Shown here piece by piece: positions 18,639 through 28,305 of a stretch of 64,000 nt of DNA. The notes under the pieces are model-generated. The model ran no database searches and had not been told where the DNA came from. It worked only from the letters and a program-made list of their open reading frames with translations. The position numbers were made by a program, and so were the translations under genes. The DNA comes from an uncultured Psychrobacter sp. (GTDB lineage Bacteria; Pseudomonadota; Gammaproteobacteria; Pseudomonadales; Moraxellaceae): the NCBI GenBank assembly GCA_947495055.1, contig CANLXO010000001.1:186001-250000 (forward strand). Direction: 5' to 3'. The stretch's first letter is position 1. Each line of letters opens with the position of its first letter.

Positions 18639-20228
18639 ATGTCAACTACTTATAAGTCAGCAATCGATTTAGTACGTGAACTTAAGCAAAAGCACGGTAA
18701 CTGGCAGAACATCAGCGAGACTGATGCGGCCCGTATGATGGTTCAAAACCGTTTCAAAACAGGTTTGGACATCGCTAAGTACACCGCTGACATCATGCGT
18801 CAAGACATGGAAGATTATGACAATGACTCGTCTCAGTACACGCAGTCTTTAGGCGCTTGGCACGGTTTTGTGGCTCAGCAAACCATGTATGCTAAGAAAA
18901 AATACTTTGGCACGACGTCAAAAACTTATATCTACCTATCAGGCTGGATGGTTGCCGCCCTTCGCTCTGAGTTTGGTCCATTACCTGACCAATCTATGCA
19001 CGAAAAAACGTCAGTACCTAAGCTTATCGAAGAGATCTACACTTTCCTTCGTCAAGCAGATGCCAAAGTATTAAACGACTATTTCCGTGAGCTAAATGCT
19101 GCCACCGAGGCGGGTCAAGACACCAAAGCTATTCAAGAGAAAATCGAAAACTTCGATTCACACGTTGTGCCAATCATCGCCGATATCGATGCCGGTTTCG
19201 GTAACGAAGAAGCGACTTACTTGCTCACTAAGCAAATGATTGAAGCGGGTGCCTGTGCTATCCAGATCGAAAACCAAGTATCTGATGCCAAGCAATGTGG
19301 TCACCAAGCGGGTAAAGTAACCGTACCACATGAAGACTTTATCTCTAAATTGAATGCAATTCGCTATGCATTCTTAGAGCTAGGTGTTGAAAACGGTATC
19401 ATCGTTGCTCGTACCGATTCTGAAGGCGCATCACTCACGCAAAAAATCCCAGTATCTGAGGAGCCAGGTGATTTAGCTTCTAAATACATCGACTTTATCG
19501 AAATGGAAGAAGTCACTTTAGAGAACGCTAACGAGAACGACAGCTTGCTTAAGCACAACGGCAAACTAGTACGTCCTGTTCGTTTAGCAAATGGCTTGTA
19601 TCAGTTCCGTGAAGACACGAACATCGATCGCGTCGTACTTGATTGCGTAACTGCTTTGCAAAATGGTGCTGATCTACTATGGATCGAGACACCTACGCCA
19701 AACGTTGAACACATCAAAATGATGGTTGATCGTATTAAAGAAGAAGAGCCAAAAGCGAAGCTGGTCTATAACAACAGCCCATCGTTCAACTGGACGCTCA
19801 ACTTCCGTAAGCAGATCATCGCTCAGTGGGAAGAAGAAGGCAAAGACATCTCAGCTTACAATAAAGATGACTTAATGAGCGCTGATTATGACGGTTCTGA
19901 ATTGGACGCTGCTGCTGATGAAGCCGCTAAAAACTTCCAAAAAGATGCGTCACGTGAAGCGGGTGTATTCCATCATCTAATCACTCTACCGACTTATCAC
20001 ACGACTGCTCTTAGCGTACATGAATTGGCTAAAGGCTACTTCGGTGAAGAAGGTATGCTTGCTTATGCCGCTGGCGTACAACGTAAAGAGATCCGCGAAG
20101 GCATCTCATGCGTGAAGCACCAAGCTATGGCGGGTTCTGACCTTGGTGATGATCACAAAGAGATCTTCTCAGGTGACAACGCTCTAAAAGCTGGTGGTGG
20201 CAAAAACACCATGAACCAGTTCGGCTAA
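18639..20228 (+). CDS. aceA: Isocitrate lyase (long form)
   Basis: A 529-residue enzyme of the glyoxylate shunt, cleaving isocitrate to glyoxylate and succinate. The active-site loop is DAKQCGHQAGKVTVPHEDF; the more usual form has KKCGH, here KQCGH, as in the long Pseudomonas/Acinetobacter-type AceA. Other motifs are PIIADIDAGFGN and LVYNNSPSFNW. It is about 95 residues longer than E. coli AceA (434), which fits the long subfamily. The partner malate synthase is at 42159-44357. Its own terminator follows. Confidence 0.96.
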   Translation: MSTTYKSAIDLVRELKQKHGNWQNISETDAARMMVQNRFKTGLDIAKYTADIMRQDMEDYDNDSSQYTQSLGAWHGFVAQQTMYAKKKYFGTTSKTYIYLSGWMVAALRSEFGPLPDQSMHEKTSVPKLIEEIYTFLRQADAKVLNDYFRELNAATEAGQDTKAIQEKIENFDSHVVPIIADIDAGFGNEEATYLLTKQMIEAGACAIQIENQVSDAKQCGHQAGKVTVPHEDFISKLNAIRYAFLELGVENGIIVARTDSEGASLTQKIPVSEEPGDLASKYIDFIEMEEVTLENANENDSLLKHNGKLVRPVRLANGLYQFREDTNIDRVVLDCVTALQNGADLLWIETPTPNVEHIKMMVDRIKEEEPKAKLVYNNSPSFNWTLNFRKQIIAQWEEEGKDISAYNKDDLMSADYDGSELDAAADEAAKNFQKDASREAGVFHHLITLPTYHTTALSVHELAKGYFGEEGMLAYAAGVQRKEIREGISCVKHQAMAGSDLGDDHKEIFSGDNALKAGGGKNTMNQFG

Positions 20229-20281
20229 TCGCCAAACTTTAGAAACTGGGCTTTAAACGCTAAGCTCAATATCTAAAACTA

Positions 20282-20315
20282 AAAGCCGCTCTACTACACG
20301 TAGGGCGGCTTTTTT
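20282..20315 (+). terminator. Terminator of aceA
   Basis: A 13-bp stem (AAAGCCGCTCTAC with GTAGGGCGGCTTT, one G-T pair) is followed by T residues. Confidence 0.9.
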
Positions 20316-20421
20316 ATTGCCAAAACGTCAAAACTTTACTTGTCATCAGCCGCCCTCTCTCATACGATGATTGTAATGTATGCCAAGCTTAGCAGGCAAA
20401 ACTTACACAATATAGGAGAAT

Positions 20422-21987
20422 ATGATGCAAGAGATAGAATTGAAATTTCTAGTGCCAGAGTCGCGGCTTAAAGGTCTGATGCGTCAAACCAAGGTCAAAT
20501 CCTCTAAACAAACGCATATGGCGGCTTATTATTTTGATACGCCAAAGCAACTACTGGCTCAAGCTGGTATTGGTCTACGTATTCGCTTAGAGGGTGACAC
20601 TTGGGTTCAGACCATCAAAGCTGGCGGCGATGGTATTGCTGCGCGCACAGAGCACAATGCAATATTAGATAACGAGCAAGTCAATCTCATGCTCATGACA
20701 GATACGCTACTGCCTGATCTTAGCTTGTATCAAGACACTCCAATCGAACCTATACTGGCGGATTTTAATCTCAAAAAACTAAGTAAAAAGTTAACCTGTC
20801 AATACGTCACTGATGTTATGCGTATCACACGCCTGCTAGAAGGCACTAGCATCATAGAAGATGATAGTAAAAAAGAGGATGGCAATAAAACCGCTATTGA
20901 GCTTGCCTATGATTATGGTGAAATTATTAGCGGTACCAAAAAGCGCTACCCTATTCAGGAGATAGAGTTTGAACTGATATCAGGAGAAGTGGACTTTTTA
21001 TTCGCTACTGCCAAGACATGGTGCAAACGCTATAAGCTGTGCCTATCAACAGTGACTAAAGCTGAGCGTGGCGGTTTATTAATTAACGAACAAGCGCACA
21101 GCCCAGCGGTCAAGACAGATTTTAAGCACTTCGATATCGATAAAGACACTAGCCTGCCTGTATTTGTACGCGCAGCAGTTCATAATTGTTTATTGCAGAT
21201 ACTACCGAACAGTAGCGCCATTGTGGCAGGTAGCGACGATGACGAGCATATTCTGCAACTGCGCATCGGTATTCATCGCTTACGAGTAGCGCTAAAATCA
21301 TTTAAAAAATTCTCAGAACAAATCAACCCTGAATGGCAGCCTATCCTCAAGCAGACACAAAGACTTCTCGGTGAGTATCGCGACTTGACGAATCTAATCA
21401 CGTATATCGAGCCTGCGCTTATTGAGCAAGGTGCGCCAAGCGTCGATTGGAGCACGCAAATCGACAAGATCAAAATCTCCCCTATTGACGCGGTGCGCGC
21501 TAACGACTTTCAGCTAACTTTACTTGAGCTCATTGCATTTACCATGAGCGATGCAAGCACTGATACCAAGACAAATAAGCTTGCGCGAGATAAACTCCCA
21601 AAAATACTATCCAAACGAGATAGTAAACGCTTAAAAGCAGAGCAAGATTTTAGAGAGTTAAGCGCTGGTAATTCAAATAACAGCGATATGGAGGCACTGC
21701 ATAAAGTACGTCGCCGCCTCAAGGACTTACGTTATCTAAGCGCGTTTGCAGCGCCTTTGTATTCAAAAAAGAAAAGCGAGCGCTGGCTAAAGCGTCTAAA
21801 AAAAGCACAAAAGGCGCTAGGACAATATCACGACTACAGCCAGTATCAGCAGCGCTATCAACAAAAATCAGTGACAGACAGCCAAGCCTTGTATGGCGCA
21901 GGATGGTTCGCAGCTAAGCTTGCAAAGAGTCATAAACGCTGCAATAAGCGCCTATCTAAAGTTCGCGAGCAAACACCGTTTTGGTAG
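20422..21987 (+). CDS. CYTH and CHAD domain protein
   Basis: A 521-residue protein. Residues 1-210 form a CYTH (triphosphate tunnel) domain that begins with the ExExK signature (QEIELKF). Residues about 245-500 form a CHAD helical domain with conserved His and Arg/Lys rows (LRIGIHRLRVALKSFKKF and ALHKVRRRLKDLRYLSAF). CYTH proteins hydrolyse inorganic triphosphate or related substrates, and CHAD domains bind polyphosphate, so a role in polyphosphate metabolism is likely. ppk1 lies in the same window but not adjacent. AGGAG precedes the start; ATG at 20422 and 20425 are both possible. Confidence 0.9.
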   Translation: MMQEIELKFLVPESRLKGLMRQTKVKSSKQTHMAAYYFDTPKQLLAQAGIGLRIRLEGDTWVQTIKAGGDGIAARTEHNAILDNEQVNLMLMTDTLLPDLSLYQDTPIEPILADFNLKKLSKKLTCQYVTDVMRITRLLEGTSIIEDDSKKEDGNKTAIELAYDYGEIISGTKKRYPIQEIEFELISGEVDFLFATAKTWCKRYKLCLSTVTKAERGGLLINEQAHSPAVKTDFKHFDIDKDTSLPVFVRAAVHNCLLQILPNSSAIVAGSDDDEHILQLRIGIHRLRVALKSFKKFSEQINPEWQPILKQTQRLLGEYRDLTNLITYIEPALIEQGAPSVDWSTQIDKIKISPIDAVRANDFQLTLLELIAFTMSDASTDTKTNKLARDKLPKILSKRDSKRLKAEQDFRELSAGNSNNSDMEALHKVRRRLKDLRYLSAFAAPLYSKKKSERWLKRLKKAQKALGQYHDYSQYQQRYQQKSVTDSQALYGAGWFAAKLAKSHKRCNKRLSKVREQTPFW

Positions 21988-21997
21988 TATTTACATC

Positions 21998-22035
21998 AAA
22001 AAAGACAGCACTATGCAAATGAGCTGTCTTTTTTT
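21998..22035 (+). terminator. Terminator of the CYTH-CHAD gene
   Basis: An AAAAAAGACAGC stem with its complement, then a T run. A short (TTTAACC)x3 microrepeat follows at about 22066-22088. Confidence 0.85.
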
Positions 22036-22093
22036 GTTTGTTCAACGAGTCGAAGTTAGCTTGCTTTTAACCTTTAACCTTTAACCTTTGCTC

Positions 22094-22603
22094 TTAGCTT
22101 TCAACGATAGTGACAGGTGTACCTTCTTCTACCCAATCAAACAGCTCGATAACCTCATCACTACGCATGCGGATACAACCATGCGAGTATGGGATTCCCA
22201 TAGGTTCGCTGTCAGGTGTACCATGAATATAGATATAACGATTAAATGTGTCGCAGCCGCCGTGCTCGTTATATCCTTTATTAACACCCTTTTCAAGACC
22301 TCTTAGCCATAAGATACGACTGAGTATCCAATCTCGGTTAGGATGCTGAGCGCCAAGACTCGACTCGTAAATCTCACCCGTAGGCACGCGACCGACAAAT
22401 ACGGTATTCTTAGAAGCCTTATCGCCGATTTTTTGAGCGATAATATGCTGACCCAGCGGTGTACAGCCACTGTCTTGCCGGCTACCAATACCACTCTTGG
22501 CTGTAGAGACTCTATACTGCTTAAGAACAGCTTCATCACAACATAACGCTAAAGTTTGCGCTTTAATATTGATCAAAATATGCTTGCTGGATTTATTATC
22601 CAT
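22094..22603 (-). CDS. L,D-transpeptidase (YkuD) family protein
   Basis: A 169-residue protein starting at 22603 (MDNKSSKH), preceded by AGGA at eight bases. A YkuD domain covers most of it, with catalytic motif IPYSHGCIRM (Cys nucleophile) and upstream HGTPDSEP. The family cross-links peptidoglycan or attaches lipoproteins. No signal peptide or transmembrane segment is visible, which is unusual for an enzyme that should act in the periplasm; similar cytosolic-looking YkuD proteins are known in Acinetobacter-like bacteria. It is monocistronic. Confidence 0.85.
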   Translation of the reverse strand: MDNKSSKHILINIKAQTLALCCDEAVLKQYRVSTAKSGIGSRQDSGCTPLGQHIIAQKIGDKASKNTVFVGRVPTGEIYESSLGAQHPNRDWILSRILWLRGLEKGVNKGYNEHGGCDTFNRYIYIHGTPDSEPMGIPYSHGCIRMRSDEVIELFDWVEEGTPVTIVES

Positions 22604-22775
22604 AGTTGTGATCCTAAAATGTAGTAACACCACTTAAAAGAATGAACGTTTCAATTTAACAAAAAAACAAGTAGAAAAATCAGTTTTTGGATATGACGAT
22701 AAAATCTGTAAGAGGGGATTGTATCAGGCTCTTTAGCACCGTAATATAGGTGTACATTTTTGATGCTAGCAGATT

Positions 22776-23972
22776 ATGACGACTATTTCACCGACCAGCG
22801 TGTCGATGTATGATTTTCTATATCAAGATACGCAGCCCATAGTATCCTTGTTAGCCGATGCAGCAGCCCTGTCTATACCGCAAGCACGCCGCGCTACCAC
22901 AGCAAGCCTGCAAGCCATTGTCAGCGCATTACTTGCCTATCATCAGCGTCACAGTAGTCAAGCCGTCAGCAAAAAGCTATTTGGACGTAGCGCGATAAAA
23001 GATCTGCGCCAACATAATGCCATGAGCTTTGAGACCATCAAAAGCGCGCTTTATCATCGTCACGATGTTACCGATACCCTTTTTTTAGATAGTGCCACTA
23101 TCGAGCAAGCCTGTTCTCGTATCGCCGACGAGATCGATGCTAGTCCTATAAAGGTTAACACCCTACTGACTTCACTATGCGTCATCGCTATACGTGAGCT
23201 GGCTATTTTGTCAGAATATAGTCAATTAGATAGTGAGGAGCTAGATAAATGGTTTGCACTGCAGTCTCAGTTTTTGGCAGCAGCGCGTTTTGATCATACG
23301 CTTGAGCACAAAAACAACGTGCCAGCAGATTTGGCTGTATCCAATACTGAGGTCGTACAGGCTGAAATTGTGAGAACTGAGATTGTAACAACAAACAACA
23401 TCTCACCTTTTGATAGCTATTGGTATCAGCTAACAGGCTTTGATAGTACTCAAGTGCATCCCGTACAGGACATGCAACAAGCGACGCCTAATTATTTAAA
23501 AGCGATTGGGCGCTCAGCCCAAAACATTCAGCGCGATCAGCATGATGACTTACTCATGTTCGAGCCTATGAGCGCTATTGCATTACCGCATCAGCGCTGG
23601 TTATTGCAGCTGGCAAAAATAGCTGATATCTATTTAAGTCGCAATCGTTTGCAGATTGCCTCAGAGCCCGCTAGTGCTCCTACGCCGCCACTTGTGAACC
23701 TAGCACTACTCGGTGGTAGTCTTGACAGTGCACAAGCCATTAGCGCTGATAGCACCGCGTCTTTTAAGTCGTACCCACTTTGGAAGAATCCTGTTATTTG
23801 GATTACTCTAGCAGTCATAGCTATCTTGAGCGTTTTGGCCATGATTAAGTATCAAGCAAAGCAGGCCGATCCTAGAACTAGTGTGACTCAAAAGGTTGTC
23901 CAAAAAGATAAGCGTGAGAGCGCCCAGCAACAAGAAGTTATAGAAGAAATAAGCAACAATGCGGAGCATTAG
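22776..23972 (+). CDS. Unknown protein with one C-terminal transmembrane segment
   Basis: A 398-residue protein that I do not recognise with confidence. The first half is helical and Ala/Leu-rich, with some resemblance to DUF937-like proteins. A single hydrophobic segment lies at about 337-356 (WITLAVIAILSVLAMIKY), followed by a charged tail of about 40 residues. There is no signal peptide, so the bulk should be cytosolic and tail-anchored. It is divergent from the L,D-transpeptidase gene and convergent with argG. Confidence 0.7.
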   Translation: MTTISPTSVSMYDFLYQDTQPIVSLLADAAALSIPQARRATTASLQAIVSALLAYHQRHSSQAVSKKLFGRSAIKDLRQHNAMSFETIKSALYHRHDVTDTLFLDSATIEQACSRIADEIDASPIKVNTLLTSLCVIAIRELAILSEYSQLDSEELDKWFALQSQFLAAARFDHTLEHKNNVPADLAVSNTEVVQAEIVRTEIVTTNNISPFDSYWYQLTGFDSTQVHPVQDMQQATPNYLKAIGRSAQNIQRDQHDDLLMFEPMSAIALPHQRWLLQLAKIADIYLSRNRLQIASEPASAPTPPLVNLALLGGSLDSAQAISADSTASFKSYPLWKNPVIWITLAVIAILSVLAMIKYQAKQADPRTSVTQKVVQKDKRESAQQQEVIEEISNNAEH

Positions 23973-24029
23973 TCTTTTAAATAATAAAGGTAAGGAAGTT
24001 GTAAAGATAAAGAGGTTATAAAAGCTATA

Positions 24030-24063
24030 AAAAAAGAGACATCATATTTGATGCCTCTTTTTT
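24030..24063. terminator. Bidirectional terminator, unknown gene / argG
   Basis: A stem of AAAAAGAG(A/G)CATCA form with its complement, with A and T runs on both sides, between convergent genes. Confidence 0.8.
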
Positions 24064-24109
24064 ATTGCTCTTTAGATTTTTATTGTTCTTTGATTGATAT
24101 AGAGCTGCG

Positions 24110-25348
24110 TTATTTTGACAAATCACGACCACGGCTGGCTTCGATAGCCAAACGTAGACCATTTAGACGGATAAAGCCCTCAGCATCTTTTTGATCATAC
24201 GCGCCTGCATCATCTTCAAAAGTAGCAATTTTTTCATCAAATAAGGAATCATCCGACTTACGACCGACTACGCTCACGCAGCCTTTGTATAGTTTGACGC
24301 GTACGGTACCGTTGACATATTCTTGTGATTTGTCAATCATAGCTTGTAGCATCATACGCTCAGGGCTAAACCAATACCCATTATAGATAATCTTAGCGTA
24401 GCGCGGCATCAGCTCATCTTTTAGATGCGCCGCCTCACGATCTAGCGTTAATGACTCAATACCGCGGTGTGCTTTTAGCATGATCGTACCCGCTGGTGTC
24501 TCATAGCAGCCGCGTGACTTCATACCGACGTAGCGGTTTTCGACAATATCTAAGCGCCCAATACCGTGCTTGCCACCAATATCGTTAAGCTTAATCATCA
24601 CCTTATAAGGCTTTAGCGCTTCGCCATCGATTGCAACGATATCACCTTTTTCATATTCTAACTCTAAATACTGAGCCTCATCAGGCGCGTTCTCTGGACT
24701 GACTGACCAGCGCCACATATCTTCTTCTGCTTCAGCATACGGATCTTCTAGGATACCGCCCTCATAAGAGATGTGTAGCAAGTTGGCGTCCATTGAATAA
24801 GGCGACTTGGTCTTGTTGCCTGCATAGTCGATAGCGATGTCATGCTCTTTGGCATAGTCCATCAAGCTTTCGCGGCTCGACAAATCCCACTCACGCCAAG
24901 GAGCAATCGTTACCACATCTGGTGATAAAGCCACCGCACCAAGCTCAAAGCGTACTTGATCATTGCCTTTACCCGTTGCTCCATGGCTTATGGCGTCAGC
25001 ACTGTGTTCTTTGGCAATTTCAACCAAACGCTTGGCAATTAGTGGACGCGCAATAGAAGTACCTAATAAGTACTCGCCCTCATAAATCGCGTTGGCGCGG
25101 AACATCGGGAACACATAATCACGAGCGAACTCTTCACGTAGATCCTCGATATGGATGTGTTTAATACCCATCGCTTGTGCTTTGGCGCGAGCTGGCTCAA
25201 CCTCTTCGCCCTGACCGATGTCAGCGGTAAAGGTAATGACCTCAGCGTCGTAAGTCTCTTGTAGCCACTTGGCGATGATTGAGGTATCAAGACCACCTGA
25301 GTAGGCGAGTACAATTTTATTAATATTTTTGGGATCAAGCTGAGCCAT
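24110..25348 (-). CDS. argG: Argininosuccinate synthase
   Basis: A 412-residue enzyme that joins citrulline and aspartate with ATP in arginine synthesis. The N-terminal PP-loop is [16 protein letters not shown]. Other motifs are [23 protein letters not shown] and [14 protein letters not shown]. It is of the short class (about 400 residues). Monocistronic, divergent from pyrC across 297 bases. Confidence 0.97.
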   Translation of the reverse strand: MAQLDPKNINKIVLAYSGGLDTSIIAKWLQETYDAEVITFTADIGQGEEVEPARAKAQAMGIKHIHIEDLREEFARDYVFPMFRANAIYEGEYLLGTSIARPLIAKRLVEIAKEHSADAISHGATGKGNDQVRFELGAVALSPDVVTIAPWREWDLSSRESLMDYAKEHDIAIDYAGNKTKSPYSMDANLLHISYEGGILEDPYAEAEEDMWRWSVSPENAPDEAQYLELEYEKGDIVAIDGEALKPYKVMIKLNDIGGKHGIGRLDIVENRYVGMKSRGCYETPAGTIMLKAHRGIESLTLDREAAHLKDELMPRYAKIIYNGYWFSPERMMLQAMIDKSQEYVNGTVRVKLYKGCVSVVGRKSDDSLFDEKIATFEDDAGAYDQKDAEGFIRLNGLRLAIEASRGRDLSK

Positions 25349-25645
25349 AAATAACTCCTGTTATGATAAGTTGATAATACAAAAGAGTGCTAATAAACAT
25401 TAAGCGGTCAATAAGACGCTCAGTGTACATCATATTTACTATAGGCAAAAGTATCACTACGCCAAACCGCCCTTTATGTATGGATTCATCTTTAAATTTA
25501 ACAATTGCAGGAACAGCGGGTTCAATAAATTAGGCATAGAGGCGACGTGCATATTCAGTCAAGCTAGCAAATCTGTTACTATGACCACAGCCAAATACGA
25601 TCAACAATCACCCTCCTCAATCTTTACATCTAATAATAGAGTGCT

Positions 25646-26725
25646 ATGAACCCGACTACTGATTCGACAACACAAATTACTATTTTGCAGCCAGATGATT
25701 GGCATATTCATCTACGTGATAATCAAGCGCTAGCGACAACTGTCGCTCATGCAGCTAAGAGTTTTAACCGCGTCATCTGCATGCCAAACTTAGTACCACC
25801 AATCAAAACCTTTGACGAGGCTCGTAATTATCGCGCTCGTATTCTCAGGCATCTAGAAGAGAGTAACCTTGTAGCTGAGCGCAAAACTGGCTTTGACCCG
25901 CGTATGACGCTATATTTGACAGACCATACTAGCGTACAAGATATCGAAAACGCAGCAAAATCTGGCATCGTCGAGGCGGTCAAACTCTATCCCGCTGGAG
26001 CGACGACCAACTCTGCAGATGGTGTTACAGATATCAATGGTCTGGTAGATGTTTTTGAAGCGCTAGAAAAACACGATCTGCCGCTACTTATGCATGGCGA
26101 AGTCACACACGACCATGTTGATATTTTTGATCGTGAAAAACGCTTTTTAGATGATGTCTTAGCGCAAATTATCGTAAAATTTCCAACGCTAAAAATCGTA
26201 CTAGAGCATATCACGACCAGTGATGCCGCTGATTTTGTACTGTCACAAGGCAACCAGATTGCAGCGACAATTACCCCGCAGCATCTCATGTTTAATCGCA
26301 ACCATTTACTGCTTGGTGGTATCAAGCCGCATTTTTACTGCTTACCTATCCTCAAGCGCGAAAAACATCAAAAGGTGCTACTCGACGTGGCGACCAGTGG
26401 TAATCCCAAGTTCTTTTTGGGTACAGATTCAGCGCCGCATGCTACTGATCAAAAAGAAAACGCTTGCGGCTGCGCGGGTTGTTATAGCTCAGCGATCGCC
26501 ATGCCTTTGTACGCCACTGCTTTTGATAGTGTCGGTAAGATAGATAAATTAGAAGGCTTTGCCAGTCGTTTTGGGCCACAGTTCTATGGCTTGCCTGTGA
26601 ATGAGAGTACTATTACTTTGGTAAAAACCCCAATGCAAGTGCCCAGTGACTACCCTTACTTTGATGGCTCAACTTTAACGCCGCTCATGGCGGGTGAAAC
26701 CCTGCCTTGGTCGCTAAAAGTTTAA
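25646..26725 (+). CDS. pyrC: Dihydroorotase (PyrC type)
   Basis: A 359-residue zinc amidohydrolase that converts carbamoyl aspartate to dihydroorotate in pyrimidine synthesis. Metal ligands are visible: DDWHIHLRD (HxH), the carboxylated Lys in [24 protein letters not shown] and LGTDSAPHA. The homodimeric PyrC class is indicated by length. rnt follows after about 33 bases on the same strand. Confidence 0.97.
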   Translation: MNPTTDSTTQITILQPDDWHIHLRDNQALATTVAHAAKSFNRVICMPNLVPPIKTFDEARNYRARILRHLEESNLVAERKTGFDPRMTLYLTDHTSVQDIENAAKSGIVEAVKLYPAGATTNSADGVTDINGLVDVFEALEKHDLPLLMHGEVTHDHVDIFDREKRFLDDVLAQIIVKFPTLKIVLEHITTSDAADFVLSQGNQIAATITPQHLMFNRNHLLLGGIKPHFYCLPILKREKHQKVLLDVATSGNPKFFLGTDSAPHATDQKENACGCAGCYSSAIAMPLYATAFDSVGKIDKLEGFASRFGPQFYGLPVNESTITLVKTPMQVPSDYPYFDGSTLTPLMAGETLPWSLKV

Positions 26726-26758
26726 CACCACCCCTTATAACAAGTGATACAACCTGAT

Positions 26759-27556
26759 ATGACCATTCAAAGTAATACAAGCCATAATACAAATGTAGCT
26801 GTAGTAGACAAGGATATTATCGATACGACGACCGATATAAAACCAGTGGGTGACCAAACAGATGATCATACCACTAACATTCCAGCGCCAATGACCTTAA
26901 AAGAGCGCTTTCGTAAGTTCTTACCAGTCGTCGTCGATGTCGAAACTGCAGGATTCAACGCGCAAACTGACGCCCTGTTAGAGATCGCTTGTATTCCTAT
27001 CTTGATGAATGAGCAAGGGGTATTTTATCCTGGCGCGGCGCTGAACGCTCATATTGAGCCTTTTGAAGGGGCAAACTTAGAGCCGCGCGCGCTGGATTTT
27101 ACGGGTATAGACCCAAACAACCCAATGCGTAAAGCTATTGCAGAAGATGAAAAAACTGCTCTGCGACGAATATTTAAGGGTCTAAAAGAAGTGCGAAAAG
27201 CTGAGGACTGCCGCCAGTGCGTGCTAATCGGTCACAATGCACACTTTGATTTGAACTTTTTGAACGCTGCAGTTGTGCGTACCAATAGCAAAAACCACAA
27301 CCCCTTTCATCAGTTTTCAGTGTTTGATACGGTGACACTCGCAGCGGTTGCTTTTGGTCAGACAGTACTCGCCCGCGCTTGCAAGGCGGCGGGGCTTGAG
27401 TTTGACGGTAATGATGCCCATTCGGCGCTATATGATACCCAAAAAACAGCCGAGCTATTCTGTCATATTCTCAATCACTACCCTATGCTGCCCAATGCAT
27501 TATACGCAGAACCTACAGACACTCACATAGAAGCTGATGCTAACAAACATAAGTAA
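26759..27556 (+). CDS. rnt: Ribonuclease T
   Basis: A 265-residue DEDDh exoribonuclease that trims 3' ends of tRNA and other stable RNAs. Motifs are VVVDVETAGFN (Asp/Glu), GHNAHFDLNFL and GNDAHSALYDTQKTAEL (catalytic His, Asp). The N-terminal 45 residues are a Thr/Asp-rich extension absent from the roughly 215-residue classical protein. Internal Met at 26891 (MTLKERFRKFLP) would give the usual length and is a real alternative start, as is GTG at 26744. The closeness to pyrC suggests cotranscription. Confidence 0.9.
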   Translation: MTIQSNTSHNTNVAVVDKDIIDTTTDIKPVGDQTDDHTTNIPAPMTLKERFRKFLPVVVDVETAGFNAQTDALLEIACIPILMNEQGVFYPGAALNAHIEPFEGANLEPRALDFTGIDPNNPMRKAIAEDEKTALRRIFKGLKEVRKAEDCRQCVLIGHNAHFDLNFLNAAVVRTNSKNHNPFHQFSVFDTVTLAAVAFGQTVLARACKAAGLEFDGNDAHSALYDTQKTAELFCHILNHYPMLPNALYAEPTDTHIEADANKHK

Positions 27557-27822
27557 CATGTAACTTTAGTTTGCCAGCACTGGTTTATCGCTCAAAGTTA
27601 ATAGATACTAATAAGACAGCGACTAATTTTAAGGTTAGGTATATGCCTTTTATAGCGCTTTAGTATTTATTTTGTACTTTGACATCTTGGTATGTGATTG
27701 GTGAAGATATGGCTATTGATAGCTAGCATAACCTAAAGACATCCCTTAGATGAGCTAAGTCATCAACATAACCTCAGTGATTTGTAATTGAAAGTGCTAG
27801 GTTTACTAAGAGGGATTTGGTT

Positions 27823-28020
27823 ATGGAACCACATTACATGGTATGGGGCACTATCTTTGGCTATATGGCACTTGCTTTGACGATTAGTGCTATTACCTCA
27901 CTATGGATTCGCTACCATCTCAAACGTAAAAATCTACATCCAAGACGTGCACTCAAAAAAAGATATTTGATGTTGAAAAAACGTCGAAAAAGGCTTGACA
28001 GTAAGCATCGACGCTATTAG
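27823..28020 (+). CDS. Small basic membrane protein
   Basis: A 65-residue protein. AGAGGG eight bases upstream supports ATG at 27823 over a TTG two codons earlier. The N-terminal hydrophobic segment (about residues 6-29) is followed by an extremely Lys/Arg-rich tail (for example RRALKKRYLMLKKRRKRLD). This is the look of a single-pass protein with a nucleic-acid- or ribosome-binding cytosolic tail, but no family is recognised. tRNA-Glu begins 53 bases downstream. Confidence 0.65.
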   Translation: MEPHYMVWGTIFGYMALALTISAITSLWIRYHLKRKNLHPRRALKKRYLMLKKRRKRLDSKHRRY

Positions 28021-28073
28021 AATATGCACCACTTCGGCATAAATGGTGAAAGCAGCTGAAGACGTAGTACCTA

Positions 28074-28149
28074 GTCCCCATCGTCTAGAGGCCTAGGACA
28101 CCGCCCTTTCACGGCGGTAACGGGGGTTCGAATCCCCCTGGGGACGCCA
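28074..28149 (+). tRNA. tRNA-Glu (UUC)
   Basis: A 76-nt cloverleaf. Acceptor GTCCCCA pairs with TGGGGAC, discriminator G, and CCA is encoded. The anticodon stem CCGCC/GGCGG encloses loop CTTTCAC with anticodon TTC at 28108-28110, and the T arm is CGGGGGTTCGAATCCCCC. Isolated, not in a tRNA array. Confidence 0.97.
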
Positions 28150-28171
28150 TATATAAATGCTTTGGCATTTC

Positions 28172-28212
28172 AAAACCTTCAAACTCTATGATAGAGCTTG
28201 AAGGTTTTTTTA
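28172..28212 (+). terminator. Terminator after tRNA-Glu
   Basis: A long stem (AAAACCTTCAA.CTCTAT with complement, one mismatch) followed by seven T. A smaller hairpin (AAATGC-TTT-GGCATTT) lies just before it. Confidence 0.85.
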
Positions 28213-28261
28213 TGTTTTTGTGTTTGCAAAACTGCTCGTATATCCCTCATACCTAAGGCAT

Positions 28262-28290
28262 AAAAAAGCTGACAACAAGTGCCAGCTTTT
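28262..28290 (-). terminator. Terminator of the BLUF gene
   Basis: On the minus strand an AAAAGCTG stem with CAGCTTTTTT, shortly after the stop. Confidence 0.65.
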
Positions 28291-28305
28291 ATTAAACTTT
28301 AGGTT

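Noticed and set aside
22066-22088. (TTTAACC)x3 microrepeat after the CYTH-CHAD terminator
   Set aside because: Three copies only, in a non-coding gap; no regulatory meaning can be argued.
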